Source: Gordonia hankookensis (GTDB lineage: Bacteria > Actinomycetota > Actinomycetes > Mycobacteriales > Mycobacteriaceae). Taken from it: a stretch of 64,000 nt of DNA. Position numbers and translations under genes: made by a program. The notes beneath the pieces are model-generated. The model searched no databases, had not been told where the DNA came from, and worked only from the letters and a program-made list of their open reading frames with translations. The stretch spans positions 620,001-684,000 of the forward strand of contig NZ_JACWMS010000003.1 of NCBI RefSeq assembly GCF_014673215.1, written 5' to 3'. Positions 10,829 to 19,675 of the stretch are shown here, in pieces. Positions within the stretch are counted from its first letter, which is position 1. Every line of letters starts with the position of its first letter.

Positions 10829-11727
10829 GGATGGTCTCCCAGGTATGCGCCGGCGAATGCGGCAGCGATGGCATCGGCGACGGACTGCACGACCGGGTTG
10901 TCCTGCCCGGCACGCCAGGCGAGTGCGAGCTCCACGGTGCCGCCGTCGACCAGATCGCGGATCACCAGACCGTCGAGCGGCAGGGACCGGACCGATGCCG
11001 GCAGCACCGCAACTCCGAGCCCGGCGGCGACCAGTGCGAGCAGCACCGCCGTACCCGGCGCCTCGTGTGCGCGTCGTGGAACGAAACCTGCTCGATGACA
11101 GCTACGGATCGCGGCGTCGTTGACCGCCGAATCGCGACTGTCGTACATCACGAACATCTCGTTGCGCAGGTCGTCCATCGACACCACGGGCTCCACCGCC
11201 AAGCGGTGGTCCACGGACACAGCGAGCACCATGGGCTCGATGTCGATCGTGCGCATGTCGATCTCCTCCCCGACCACCGGCGGCCGGAGCACACCGAGAT
11301 CGATCGCCATCGTGCGCAGACCCTCGCATTGGACGGGGGTGAGCATGTCCGACTGGATCTGGAGGTCGACGTCGGGGAGCTCACGCTTGACCATCCGCGC
11401 GATCCTCGGCAGATGTGAGAAGGCCGCGATGCCGGTCAGACCCAGCCGGACCAGTCCGCTGCGGCCCGCCGCGATCCGTCGCACGCCGTCGACGGCGTCG
11501 TCGACACCGGCCAGGATGCGTTCGGACTCCCCTTTGAGGTACTCGCCGGCGGGAGTCAGCGCGACCTGACGTGTGGTCCGAGTGAACAACGTGACGTCGA
11601 GCTCGTTCTCCAGTTGTCGGATCGCATACGACAGCGCGGGCTGCGCGACGTGCAACTGCGCCGCGGCCTGCCCGAAGTGGCAGGTCTCGGCGACGGCCGC
11701 GAAGTAGCGAAGGTGCCGTAACTCCAT
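10825..11727 (-). CDS. catR: LysR-type regulator of the catechol genes
   Basis: 300 residues: winged helix-turn-helix at residues 1-60 (AAVAETCHFGQAAAQLHVAQ, then LSYAIRQLENELDVTLF) and a periplasmic-binding-like effector domain to the end. The family responds to cis,cis-muconate or benzoate. It is co-directional with and overlaps catB (ATGA), so it leads the cat operon, whereas LysR regulators are usually divergent from their targets. The 236-bp gap before benA carries a LysR-type box, so it may control both ben and cat. Confidence 0.85.
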   Translation of the reverse strand: MELRHLRYFAAVAETCHFGQAAAQLHVAQPALSYAIRQLENELDVTLFTRTTRQVALTPAGEYLKGESERILAGVDDAVDGVRRIAAGRSGLVRLGLTGIAAFSHLPRIARMVKRELPDVDLQIQSDMLTPVQCEGLRTMAIDLGVLRPPVVGEEIDMRTIDIEPMVLAVSVDHRLAVEPVVSMDDLRNEMFVMYDSRDSAVNDAAIRSCHRAGFVPRRAHEAPGTAVLLALVAAGLGVAVLPASVRSLPLDGLVIRDLVDGGTVELALAWRAGQDNPVVQSVADAIAAAFAGAYLGDHP

Positions 11728-11963
11728 GTCCGTACGATGTCCTGTCCTGTCTCACCGTGATGACCTGCTGTGATCGACACCACGTATGGATTCCACGGTA
11801 GGACAGGGATACATACCAGACAAGGACACAGTTTCCCCTGATTGATAAATGTCATCGATCAATATGATGCTTGGTCAGGACTAGCCATTGGCCTGGTGTG
11901 ATCGACGCCACGCAGTGTCACAGTGCAGGGACCGCCCACATTCACCGTCCCTGGAGGTAGAGC
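11728..11963. promoter_or_regulatory. Divergent ben/cat control region with paired sites
   Basis: This 236-bp gap lies between the starts of catR (leftward) and benA (rightward). A 15-bp direct repeat, GTGATCGACRCCACG, occurs at 11770-11784 and 11898-11912 with one difference, one copy about 45 bp from each start codon. Between them an inverted repeat ATTGAT-N11-ATCAAT at 11841-11863 has the T-N11-A form of LysR boxes. A plausible reading is CatR on the inverted repeat and BenR on the two direct copies. GGAGGTAGAGC ahead of the benA ATG is its ribosome binding site. Confidence 0.55.
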
Positions 11964-13334
11964 ATGACCGCGTCGACCACCGACAACCTGCACCATGTGA
12001 ACTCGGTCCTGGCAGATGCCGTCATCGACGACCGCGAGGCCGGCATCTACCGGGCGAACCGTCGCATCTTCACCGACGAGGACATCTTCGAACTGGAGAT
12101 GAAACACATCTTCGAGGGCAACTGGATCTACCTGGCGCACGAGAGCCAGGTACCGGAGCCGGGCGACTATTTCACGACCTACATCGGCCGGCAACCGGTC
12201 ATGATCACCCGGGACAAGGATGGCGAGCTGCATTGCCTCATCAATGCGTGCGCCCACCGCGGCGCCATGATCTGTCGACGCAAGACCGACAACCGGATGA
12301 CCCTCACCTGCCCGTTCCACGGATGGACCTTCCGTAACGACGGAACATTGCTCAAGGTCAAGGATCCCGACGACGCCGGATATCCGGACACCTTCAACGT
12401 CAACGGCTCCCACAACCTCACCAAGGTTGCGAGATTCGACAGCTACCGCGGTTTCCTTTTCGGCAGCCTCAATCCCGACGTGCTGACCCTCGACGAGCAC
12501 CTCGGCGACACCCGGACGATCATCGACATGCTCGTCGATCAGTCGCCAGACGGCCTCGAGGTGGTGCGCGGGGCGTCGACCTACACCTACGACGGCAACT
12601 GGAAGGTCCAGGCGGAGAACGGCGCCGACGGCTACCACGTGACCGCGACCCACTGGAACTATGCCGCCACCACATCGCGACGAGGCACCGGCGAATCGAA
12701 GAACGACACGAAGGCCCTCGATGCGGGCGGGTGGGGCAAATCGGGTGGCGGATACTGGTCGTACCCGAACGGCCACCTCTGCCTGTGGACCTGGGCGGCC
12801 AACCCTGCAGACCGTCCGCTCTGGGACCAGATGGACACACTCAAGGAAAAGTTCGGCGACGCCAAGGGCGAGTTCATGGTCAAGGGTTCACGCAATCTGT
12901 GCCTCTACCCGAATGTCTATCTGATGGACCAGTTCTCGACGCAGATCCGGCACTTCCGACCGATCGCCCCGGACAAGACCGAGGTGACCATCTATTGCAT
13001 CGCGCCCAAGGGTGAGAGCGACGCGGCCCGCGCCCACCGCATCCGTCAGTACGAGGACTTCTTCAACGCCTCCGGCATGGCGACCCCCGACGACCTGGAG
13101 GAGTTCCGCTCCTGCCAGCTCACCTTTCGCGCGCAGGCCGCTCCGTGGAACGACATGAGCCGCGGTGCCGAGCACTGGCTGACCGGCCCCGACCCGGTGG
13201 CCGAATCTCTCGGGATGACCGGGGTCATCTCGGCAGGCGTGAAGAACGAGGACGAAGGACTGTACCCCGTTCAACACGGCTACTGGCTGGAGACGATGCG
13301 CAAGGCAACAGGCTCTCAACCGCCGGTCGACTAG
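11964..13334 (+). CDS. benA: Benzoate 1,2-dioxygenase, large (alpha) subunit
   Basis: 456 residues. The Rieske domain near residues 90-125 has the ligand pairs CAHRG and CPFHGW. The C-terminal catalytic domain has the iron site around [14 protein letters not shown] (about residue 217). With BenB it hydroxylates benzoate to the cis-diol carboxylate, using electrons from BenC. The last codons (QPPVD, TAG) fall in the first copy of a repeat array, so the C-terminus may differ from relatives by a few residues. Start chosen from the GGAGGTAGAGC before the ATG. Confidence 0.95.
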   Translation: MTASTTDNLHHVNSVLADAVIDDREAGIYRANRRIFTDEDIFELEMKHIFEGNWIYLAHESQVPEPGDYFTTYIGRQPVMITRDKDGELHCLINACAHRGAMICRRKTDNRMTLTCPFHGWTFRNDGTLLKVKDPDDAGYPDTFNVNGSHNLTKVARFDSYRGFLFGSLNPDVLTLDEHLGDTRTIIDMLVDQSPDGLEVVRGASTYTYDGNWKVQAENGADGYHVTATHWNYAATTSRRGTGESKNDTKALDAGGWGKSGGGYWSYPNGHLCLWTWAANPADRPLWDQMDTLKEKFGDAKGEFMVKGSRNLCLYPNVYLMDQFSTQIRHFRPIAPDKTEVTIYCIAPKGESDAARAHRIRQYEDFFNASGMATPDDLEEFRSCQLTFRAQAAPWNDMSRGAEHWLTGPDPVAESLGMTGVISAGVKNEDEGLYPVQHGYWLETMRKATGSQPPVD

Positions 13335-13529
13335 CCGCGACGATTCCACCCGCCACGCATCCCGCCGGTCGAGTAGCCGCAACATATCCCGCCGGTCGAG
13401 TAGCCGCCACGCATCCCGCCCGCGACGCATCCCGCCGGTCGAGTAGCCGCAACATATTCCGCCGGTCGAGTAGCCGCAACATATCCCGCCGGTCGAGTAG
13501 CCGCGACGAAGGAGCGGCGTATCGAGACC
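13322..13529. repeat. REP-like repeat locus 3, inside the ben operon
   Basis: A run of units GCCGGTCGAGTAGCCGCAAC at 13364, 13391, 13434, 13461 and 13488 (27-bp steps, with one 43-bp step), preceded by a variant at 13322 that reads GGTCGACTAG. It ends with a full tail, 13491-13529, GGTCGAGTAGCCGCGACGAA...GTATCGAGACC. There is no head element, so it looks like half of the arrangement seen at 19536 and 20038. The benA stop codon (13332-13334) is in the first unit, and the array is nearly all of the benA-benB gap. Confidence 0.88.
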
Positions 13530-13564
13530 CCGTCCCCGAAAACCTTCTCAGACAGGACGATCCC

Positions 13565-14104
13565 ATGACCACCACAGAGTCCACCGTGACCGCCGGCACA
13601 AGCGCATCGGCGCAACTGATCACCCAGAACATGATCGAGCAGTTCCTGTACCGCGAGGCGCGGTATCTCGACGACCGTGAGTTCGAGAAATGGCTCGACT
13701 GCTATGCCGACGACGTCGTCTACTGGATGCCCTCGTGGGACGATCGTGACCGATTGACCGAGAACCCGCAACGCGAGATCTCCCTGATCTACTACGGCAA
13801 CAAGGGTGGTCTGGAGGATCGGGTCTTCCGGATCCGCACCGAACGGTCGTCGGCGACGTCTCTACCGGAACCGCGGACCAGTCACAACATCACCAACGTG
13901 GAGGTCATCGAACGTCGCGGCGACATCGTCGACGTCCGGTTCAACTGGCACACCATGTATTTCCGGTACAACACCGTCGACCCCTATTACGGTACGTCTT
14001 TCTACACGATCGACTTCTCCGGCGAGCACCCGCTGATCCGGCGCAAGACCATCGTGCTCAAGAACGACTACATCCACCACGTGGTGGACATCTACCACTT
14101 CTAG
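13565..14104 (+). CDS. benB: Benzoate 1,2-dioxygenase, small (beta) subunit
   Basis: 179 residues from MTTTESTVTAGT, preceded by GACAGGACGATCCC. Upstream codons in the same frame are benA antisense-like and repeat sequence, so this ATG is chosen. The cystatin-like beta-subunit fold is shown by EQFLYREARYLDDREFEKWL, YADDVVYWMPSWDDRD, RTSHNITNVEV and the closing NDYIHHVVDIYHF. It has no catalytic metal but holds the alpha3beta3 complex. The repeat between benA and benB could loosen translational coupling; benC starts 12 bp after benB. Confidence 0.95.
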   Translation: MTTTESTVTAGTSASAQLITQNMIEQFLYREARYLDDREFEKWLDCYADDVVYWMPSWDDRDRLTENPQREISLIYYGNKGGLEDRVFRIRTERSSATSLPEPRTSHNITNVEVIERRGDIVDVRFNWHTMYFRYNTVDPYYGTSFYTIDFSGEHPLIRRKTIVLKNDYIHHVVDIYHF

Positions 14105-14116
14105 GGACATCAGCAC

Positions 14117-16897
14117 ATGACTGTCACGACAGACCGGAACACGGCGTCCGCCACCGGAGCCGAACCCAAGACCCATCAGGTCGCGTTGGCCTTCGAAGAC
14201 GGTGTCACGCGGTTCATCACGTGCCGCGAGGACCAGACCGTCGCCGACGCGTCCTACCGCCAGCGGATCAACATCCCCCTCGACTGCCGCGACGGTGCGT
14301 GTGGCACCTGTAAGGCGTTCTGCGAATCCGGCGAGTACGACGGTGGCACCTACATCGAGGATGCGCTCTCCGACGACGAATCCGCCGCAGGTTTTGCTCT
14401 GCCCTGCTCGATGAAGCCGAGATCCGATCTGGTGCTCGACATCTCGGCCACCTCCGACATCGCCAAGACACAGGCCTCGACGTTCACCGGCTCGGTCGTC
14501 GAACTCGACCGGCTCTCGGAATCCACGATGCGTGTCGGCATCGAGATACCGAACCGTGGCGACCTGGCGTTTCTGCCAGGCCAGTACGTCAACATCTCGG
14601 TACCCGGAACCGATGACGGTGACGGCGGATTGCTGTCACGCTCGTACTCGTTCGCCAACGGCCCCCACGAGGAACGACTCGTCTTCCTGGTGAAACTGAC
14701 GCCAGGTGGCGCGATGTCCACCTACCTCACCGACCGTGCGCAGCGTGGGGACTCGATCACTCTGCGCGGGCCACACGGATCGTTCTTCCTCCGCGAGGCG
14801 ATCCGGCCCGTCCTGCTGCTGGCGGGCGGAACCGGGCTCGCGCCCATCCTCTCGATGCTGCGCAAATTGCATGACGACGACAGCGACCGCCGAGTCCACC
14901 TGGTCTACGGCGTGTCGACCGACATCGATCTGGTCGCGCTCGACGAGATCGAGTACTTCGCAAGTGAGCTACCCGGATTCACCTGGGACCACTGCGTCTC
15001 CGATCCAGGCAGCGCTGCAGCCAACAAGGGCTACGTGATGAGCCTGATCGAGCCGCGACATCTCTACGGTGGCGACGTTGCCGTGTATCTGTGCGGGCCG
15101 CCGCCGATGGTGGAATCGGTCCGGGAACACGTCGGCGCGGCGGGCATCGAGCCGACCGGGTTCTACTACGAGAAGTTCGCTCTGGCCGTTCCGTCCGCCA
15201 CGTCTAACCCGACCGACCAGGCATCCGTCGCCACGATCTCCGGACCGGAATCGGCAACGGCCACCGACGAACCGGTGGTTCCGACGGCCGATGCCCGCGC
15301 GATCGCAGGCCAGATCACCCTGCCGCCGAGCAACATCGAACCGTGGTCAGAACCTGTCGGCACCCGCGGCGACGACGACACCAGATTGCGGATCGCCGGA
15401 CAGCAACTGTGGACGGTCAGCGGAACGAGCGCCGACCTCGACGCCGACGACGGCGCGGTCGCGCCGGTGTCCGCTCGCGCCATCGCCGGTCAGGAACTGT
15501 TCGCGCCCAACGTGATCGCTCCCCTGCACGGTCCCGCAGTCCCCACCGCCGAGATCCCACCAACGGGGGCCCCCGAGGCTCCGGCCACCCAGCCCGACCC
15601 GGAGGCGACCATGGTGACCCCCGAGGGCTACCAGATCGGCGAGGAACACCCGGCCATCCACGAGTCCGACGCGTTGTTCGAGGCACGCGCCGCCCTGGAA
15701 CTCGGCGCCCTCGAGCTGACGTTCGGTCGCCTCACGAGTGGGCAACTCGCCGGCTACCGGTTGCTCGCGGAGACCACGTTGCCGTTCGTCGAGGGTGAGC
15801 GATTCGTGGATGCCGCAGAGTACACCGAGACCAACGCGAACTTTCACGACTACCTCTTCACCCTGACCGGCAACACCCATCTCCTCGAGGCCTACAAGGC
15901 ACTCGGTGTGAAGGGCCGGATGGGCGAGGTGCTGCGCAACGCCACGTGGTGCCACCCGCTCTGCGCCCAGGACCACGTCGACATCGTGGCGGCCTTCGAG
16001 TCGGGGGACCGAGAGTCGGCGCGCACGCTGATCGCCGACCACGCCGACCGTTCCAAGGAGACCATGCGTCGCGCGATGGCCGACGAGATGGCCTCGAACC
16101 GGCCGCGTTTCGTCTCCCCGGGGCGGTTCACCGGAAAGGTCGTGGTGGTCACCGGTGCCGCGCAGGGCATCGGCGCTCAGGCCGCGCGTCGGATCAGCGC
16201 CGAGGGGGGCACGGTGGTGCTCGCGGACCGCTCGGACATCGTCACCGAGTTGGCCGGACAACTCGATGCCGCGGGAGCCGGTGCGATCGCCGCAATCGCG
16301 GACCTCGAGACGTATGACGGCGCAGAGTCGGTGATGCGGACGGCTGTGGCCACCTACGGTCGCGTCGACGTGCTGATCAACAATGTGGGCGGCGCCATCA
16401 ACTTCAAGCCGTTCACCGAGTTCACCGACCAGCAGATCCGCGCGGAGATCGACCGTTCGCTGATGACGACGCTGTATGCATGCCGCGCGGTGCTGCCGTC
16501 GATGGTCACCGCCGGAAACGGGGTCATCGTGAACGTGTCGTCGGCGGCCACGCGAGGCATCCACCGCATCCCGTATTCGGCGGCCAAGGGCGGCATCAAT
16601 GCCATCACCGCCTCGCTCGCAATGGAATACGCCGAGAGCGGTATCCGAGTGGTGGCCACCGCCCCGGGCGGCACCGAGGCGCCGCCACGCCGCATCTCAC
16701 GCGGGACCCCCGCACCGGCGAACCACACCGAGGAGGAGTGGTTCCAGGCGCACATCGATCAGACGATCTCGTCGTCGCTGGTGAAACGCTATGGAACCCT
16801 CGACGAACAGGCAGCCGCGATCTGCTTCCTCGCCTCGGACGAGGCCGCCTACATCACCGGGACCGTGCTCCCGGTGGCGGGCGGAGATCTGGGCTGA
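14117..16897 (+). CDS. benC: Fusion: BenC reductase - FCD sensory domain - BenD dehydrogenase
   Basis: 926 residues in one frame. Residues 1-355 are BenC: plant-type [2Fe-2S] ferredoxin (Cys57, Cys62, Cys65, Cys97), FAD motif RSYSFA (175-180), NAD motif AGGTGLAP and CGPPPMV. Residues 356-510 are a Pro/Ala/Glu-rich linker with ARAIAGQ at 393-399 and 453-459 and a weaker RIAGQ between. Residues 511-655 look like an FCD domain, the ligand-binding half of FadR/GntR regulators, with TGN and the expected metal side chains Asn573, His577, His620, His642 but no HTH. Residues 668-926 are BenD, a short-chain dehydrogenase (TGAAQGIG, Ser809, Tyr820, Lys824) that turns the diol into catechol. No stop or frameshift separates the parts. 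The FCD call is by eye. Confidence 0.88.
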   Translation: MTVTTDRNTASATGAEPKTHQVALAFEDGVTRFITCREDQTVADASYRQRINIPLDCRDGACGTCKAFCESGEYDGGTYIEDALSDDESAAGFALPCSMKPRSDLVLDISATSDIAKTQASTFTGSVVELDRLSESTMRVGIEIPNRGDLAFLPGQYVNISVPGTDDGDGGLLSRSYSFANGPHEERLVFLVKLTPGGAMSTYLTDRAQRGDSITLRGPHGSFFLREAIRPVLLLAGGTGLAPILSMLRKLHDDDSDRRVHLVYGVSTDIDLVALDEIEYFASELPGFTWDHCVSDPGSAAANKGYVMSLIEPRHLYGGDVAVYLCGPPPMVESVREHVGAAGIEPTGFYYEKFALAVPSATSNPTDQASVATISGPESATATDEPVVPTADARAIAGQITLPPSNIEPWSEPVGTRGDDDTRLRIAGQQLWTVSGTSADLDADDGAVAPVSARAIAGQELFAPNVIAPLHGPAVPTAEIPPTGAPEAPATQPDPEATMVTPEGYQIGEEHPAIHESDALFEARAALELGALELTFGRLTSGQLAGYRLLAETTLPFVEGERFVDAAEYTETNANFHDYLFTLTGNTHLLEAYKALGVKGRMGEVLRNATWCHPLCAQDHVDIVAAFESGDRESARTLIADHADRSKETMRRAMADEMASNRPRFVSPGRFTGKVVVVTGAAQGIGAQAARRISAEGGTVVLADRSDIVTELAGQLDAAGAGAIAAIADLETYDGAESVMRTAVATYGRVDVLINNVGGAINFKPFTEFTDQQIRAEIDRSLMTTLYACRAVLPSMVTAGNGVIVNVSSAATRGIHRIPYSAAKGGINAITASLAMEYAESGIRVVATAPGGTEAPPRRISRGTPAPANHTEEEWFQAHIDQTISSSLVKRYGTLDEQAAAICFLASDEAAYITGTVLPVAGGDLG

Positions 16898-16926
16898 ACC
16901 TTCCGCGCCGGACATACGATGGGACG

Positions 16927-19515
16927 GTGATCATCGCTGCGGAGTGTCTCGGAAGGGGTTCCGAGATCGACGAACTCCTCGGCCGCGCCCGGGCGGCCAC
17001 CGGGCCGGAGTTCATCGCGCTCATCGGCGACGCCGGCATCGGCAAGAGCACGGTGCTGCGACGACTCGCCCAGGCCGCCGCGGAGATCGACGTCGACACG
17101 CTGGTGATGTCGGGCGGACGGCTGGCACGCTCGGACGTCGAGGGCGTCATCCGGTCGGCCACCGGACCTGCCATTCTCCTCGTCGACGACGCCGACCAGA
17201 ATGATGAGCTCGTCCGTCACATCGCAGCGCTGGTGCAACCGAGCCGCGAAGCACCGGTGCTCGTCATTCTCGCCGCCGCCGATCCGACGCCTGCGATCAA
17301 CGCGCTGCTGGCCGACACCCTCCGCCTCGGGGGCATCGATCGAGACAGCGTCGCGGCCCTGGCCACGGCGCGCGGCCGAGTGCTGCACCCGATCGTCGTC
17401 GACCGGCTGACCAGGCACACCGAGGGCAACCCCCGCGATGCCATCGCCCTCCTCGACGAACTGCCCACGGCCACCTGGTCCCGGGTCGATGTCGAGCTGC
17501 CGGCTCCGTCGCACGTCGTGGCCGAGGTTCGTCGACGGCTCGCGGACACCACCCCACCCACCCGTGCGCTCATCGAGGCGATCACCGTGCTCCGCGACGT
17601 GGACTCGCTGGGTACCGCTGTCACTCTCAGCGAGATCGATGACCCGCTCACCGCGGTCGACGAGGCGCTACGAACCGGGTTGGTGGTGGCGCCGACGGCA
17701 CTGACACCCGCACAGACACAGCCGCATACCGCGGGTCCGCTGATCCAGGCCGCGATTCTGGAGGTCATGGGTATCCGCGCCGTCGGGGATCTCCACCGTC
17801 GGGCGGCGACGGTCGTGGCCGACCCGGTCCGGAGACTCCATCATCGCGTCGCCGCGACGGCGATCCCGGACCCCGCTCTGGCCGACGACCTGGACGCACT
17901 CGCCCGTGACCGCGGCTCCGATGGCGCATGGGCGGAGGCGGCCGGGCTCTTTGCGCAGGCGGGTCGCCTCACAGCGGATCCGCTGGACCGCGAGACACGT
18001 TCGACACTGGCGTTGGACGCATTGCTCGCTGCCGGTGACTGCGTGGGCGCCGGAGCGCTGGTGCCCCAGGTGGAGAGCCTCCGGGAGACCCCGCTGCGAA
18101 ATGCCGCGCTCGCGTATCTCGCCATCTTGCGCGGCCGCTCTGCCGAAGCGCAGGTACGTCTCGACAGAGCCTGGGACATCGTCAATTTCGACCGCGACCC
18201 CGATACCGCCGCCCTCATCGCACAGCGCTACGTCCTGCACAACCTGGTCCGATGTCAGGGCACGGAGCTGGTGGAATGGGCCGATCGCGCCATCACGATG
18301 GCGGGCAGCCAGTCGCCGGCAGGCGTGGAAGCGGCCGTGATCCGCGGACTCGGCCTCGCCTGGTCCGGACGACCCACCGAGGCGACCGCCGAATATGCCG
18401 CCCTCACCGAACGGATTCGGTTCGGGGCACAGGCGCAGCGCGCGACGATGGGCCGGGGGTGGTTGCAACTGGGGCTCGACGACGTCGGCGCGGCGCGTAG
18501 CAATCTGGAGACCGCGGTGTCGATGGCCAACCTCGGCGGTTCGGCGCGGATTTCGTTGTGGGCGCTGGGCTGGCTCGCTCGGACACAGTGTCTCACCGGG
18601 GATTGGGAGCCGGCGCTGCACACCGTGGAGCAGGGGCGTGCGCTCGCCCGGACCAGCGGCATCGCGCTGGCCACGCCATTGCTGAATTGGACCGCAGCGC
18701 AGATTCATTCGCTACGCGGCGAATGGGAGGAGGCCGAACGCAGCGTCCAGGAGGCGTCGACCTCCGTGGGTGACTACGAGATCATGCGGATTCCGGACCT
18801 GTTGGCGCGCGGTCAGATCGCAGAGGCCGCCGCCGACTACGGCAAGGTGCGCCGGACGCTGGAGCCGCTGATGCGGATGGCCGACGACGTCCCAGGACTC
18901 CGCGAACCAGGATGGTGGCCGTGGGTCGACGTGCTGGCCAACGCGCTCGTCATCGACGGCCAACTCGGCGCCGCCGATGACCTGTTACGGCCGTACGAGC
19001 AACTCGTCGAACAGCGCGGGCACCGCTCGGCCTCGGCGAGACTCAAGTACGCGCGTGGCAGACTACTCGGGGCGACAGGTGAGATACACCAGGCCAGAAG
19101 AACTTTCGAAGAGGCTCTGGAGCTCCTGGACGGACTGCCCCTACGCTACGACCTCGCGCGGGTCAACTTCGCGTACGGTCAGACGCTGCGACGCGCGGGG
19201 AAACGCCGGGCTGCCGATGTCGTCATGGGGACGGCGCGGGAGATGTATCTGTCACTCGGTGCGATCACGTATGTCGAGCGGTGCGAACGTGAACTCAAGG
19301 CCGGCGGGCTCAACGCCATCCGATCCGATCGTGATGCCGTCGACCTGACGCCGCAGGAGGAGGCCGTCACCGAGCTCGTCTCCCGCGGCATGTCGAACCG
19401 CGAGGTGGCGGCCGAACTGTTCATCTCCCCCAAGACCGTTCAGTATCACCTGACACGCATCTATGCCAAGCTCGGAATCCGGTCACGATCGGAGCTCGCG
19501 GCGATGCGGCGGTGA
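16927..19515 (+). CDS. benR: LuxR-family ATP-binding (LAL/STAND) regulator, BenR type
   Basis: 862 residues from the GTG at 16927; codons further left overlap the fusion gene. Walker A GDAGIGKST is at residues 34-42, a Walker B-like AILLVDDAD near 83-91, then a long helical-repeat region rich in TPR-like segments, and a C-terminal LuxR HTH (LTPQEEAVTELVSRGMSNRE, then ISPKTVQYHLTRIYAKLGIR). Corynebacterial BenR, the activator of benABCD, is of this class, and position 29 bp after benD supports the same role. The effector is probably benzoate or muconate (inferred). No clear ribosome binding site precedes the GTG. Confidence 0.82.
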   Translation: MIIAAECLGRGSEIDELLGRARAATGPEFIALIGDAGIGKSTVLRRLAQAAAEIDVDTLVMSGGRLARSDVEGVIRSATGPAILLVDDADQNDELVRHIAALVQPSREAPVLVILAAADPTPAINALLADTLRLGGIDRDSVAALATARGRVLHPIVVDRLTRHTEGNPRDAIALLDELPTATWSRVDVELPAPSHVVAEVRRRLADTTPPTRALIEAITVLRDVDSLGTAVTLSEIDDPLTAVDEALRTGLVVAPTALTPAQTQPHTAGPLIQAAILEVMGIRAVGDLHRRAATVVADPVRRLHHRVAATAIPDPALADDLDALARDRGSDGAWAEAAGLFAQAGRLTADPLDRETRSTLALDALLAAGDCVGAGALVPQVESLRETPLRNAALAYLAILRGRSAEAQVRLDRAWDIVNFDRDPDTAALIAQRYVLHNLVRCQGTELVEWADRAITMAGSQSPAGVEAAVIRGLGLAWSGRPTEATAEYAALTERIRFGAQAQRATMGRGWLQLGLDDVGAARSNLETAVSMANLGGSARISLWALGWLARTQCLTGDWEPALHTVEQGRALARTSGIALATPLLNWTAAQIHSLRGEWEEAERSVQEASTSVGDYEIMRIPDLLARGQIAEAAADYGKVRRTLEPLMRMADDVPGLREPGWWPWVDVLANALVIDGQLGAADDLLRPYEQLVEQRGHRSASARLKYARGRLLGATGEIHQARRTFEEALELLDGLPLRYDLARVNFAYGQTLRRAGKRRAADVVMGTAREMYLSLGAITYVERCERELKAGGLNAIRSDRDAVDLTPQEEAVTELVSRGMSNREVAAELFISPKTVQYHLTRIYAKLGIRSRSELAAMRR

Positions 19516-19535
19516 TGCTCAACCGGCCGGTCCAC

Positions 19536-19671
19536 GTGGTCTCGATACGCCACTCACTTCGTTCGTGGCTACTCGACCGGCGAAAAATATCACCGTGGCT
19601 ACTCGACCGGCGGTGTGGTGTTCGCTGGTCGAGTAGCCACCGAGCGCAGCGAGGAGCCGTATCGAGACCAC
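19536..19671. repeat. REPIN-like repeat, left flank of the GIY-YIG gene
   Basis: Complete composite element. Head GTGGTCTCGATACGCCACTC... starts at 19536, followed by two short units ending in ACTCGACCGGCG (19571 and 19601). An inverted tail GCTGGTCGAGTAGCCACCGA...CGTATCGAGACCAC ends at 19671. The outer 14 bases, GTGGTCTCGATACG, are a perfect terminal inverted repeat, so the whole unit can fold on itself. It lies between the benR stop and the 3' end of the nuclease gene, four bases from the latter. Confidence 0.92.
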
Positions 19672-19675
19672 GCCG

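Noticed and set aside
13145..13564. In-frame extension of benB to the left
   Set aside because: It runs through the end of benA and the repeat array; the BenB fold begins at 13565.
16480..16926. In-frame extension of benR to the left
   Set aside because: It overlaps the BenD part of the fusion gene; the ATPase domain starts right after the GTG at 16927.
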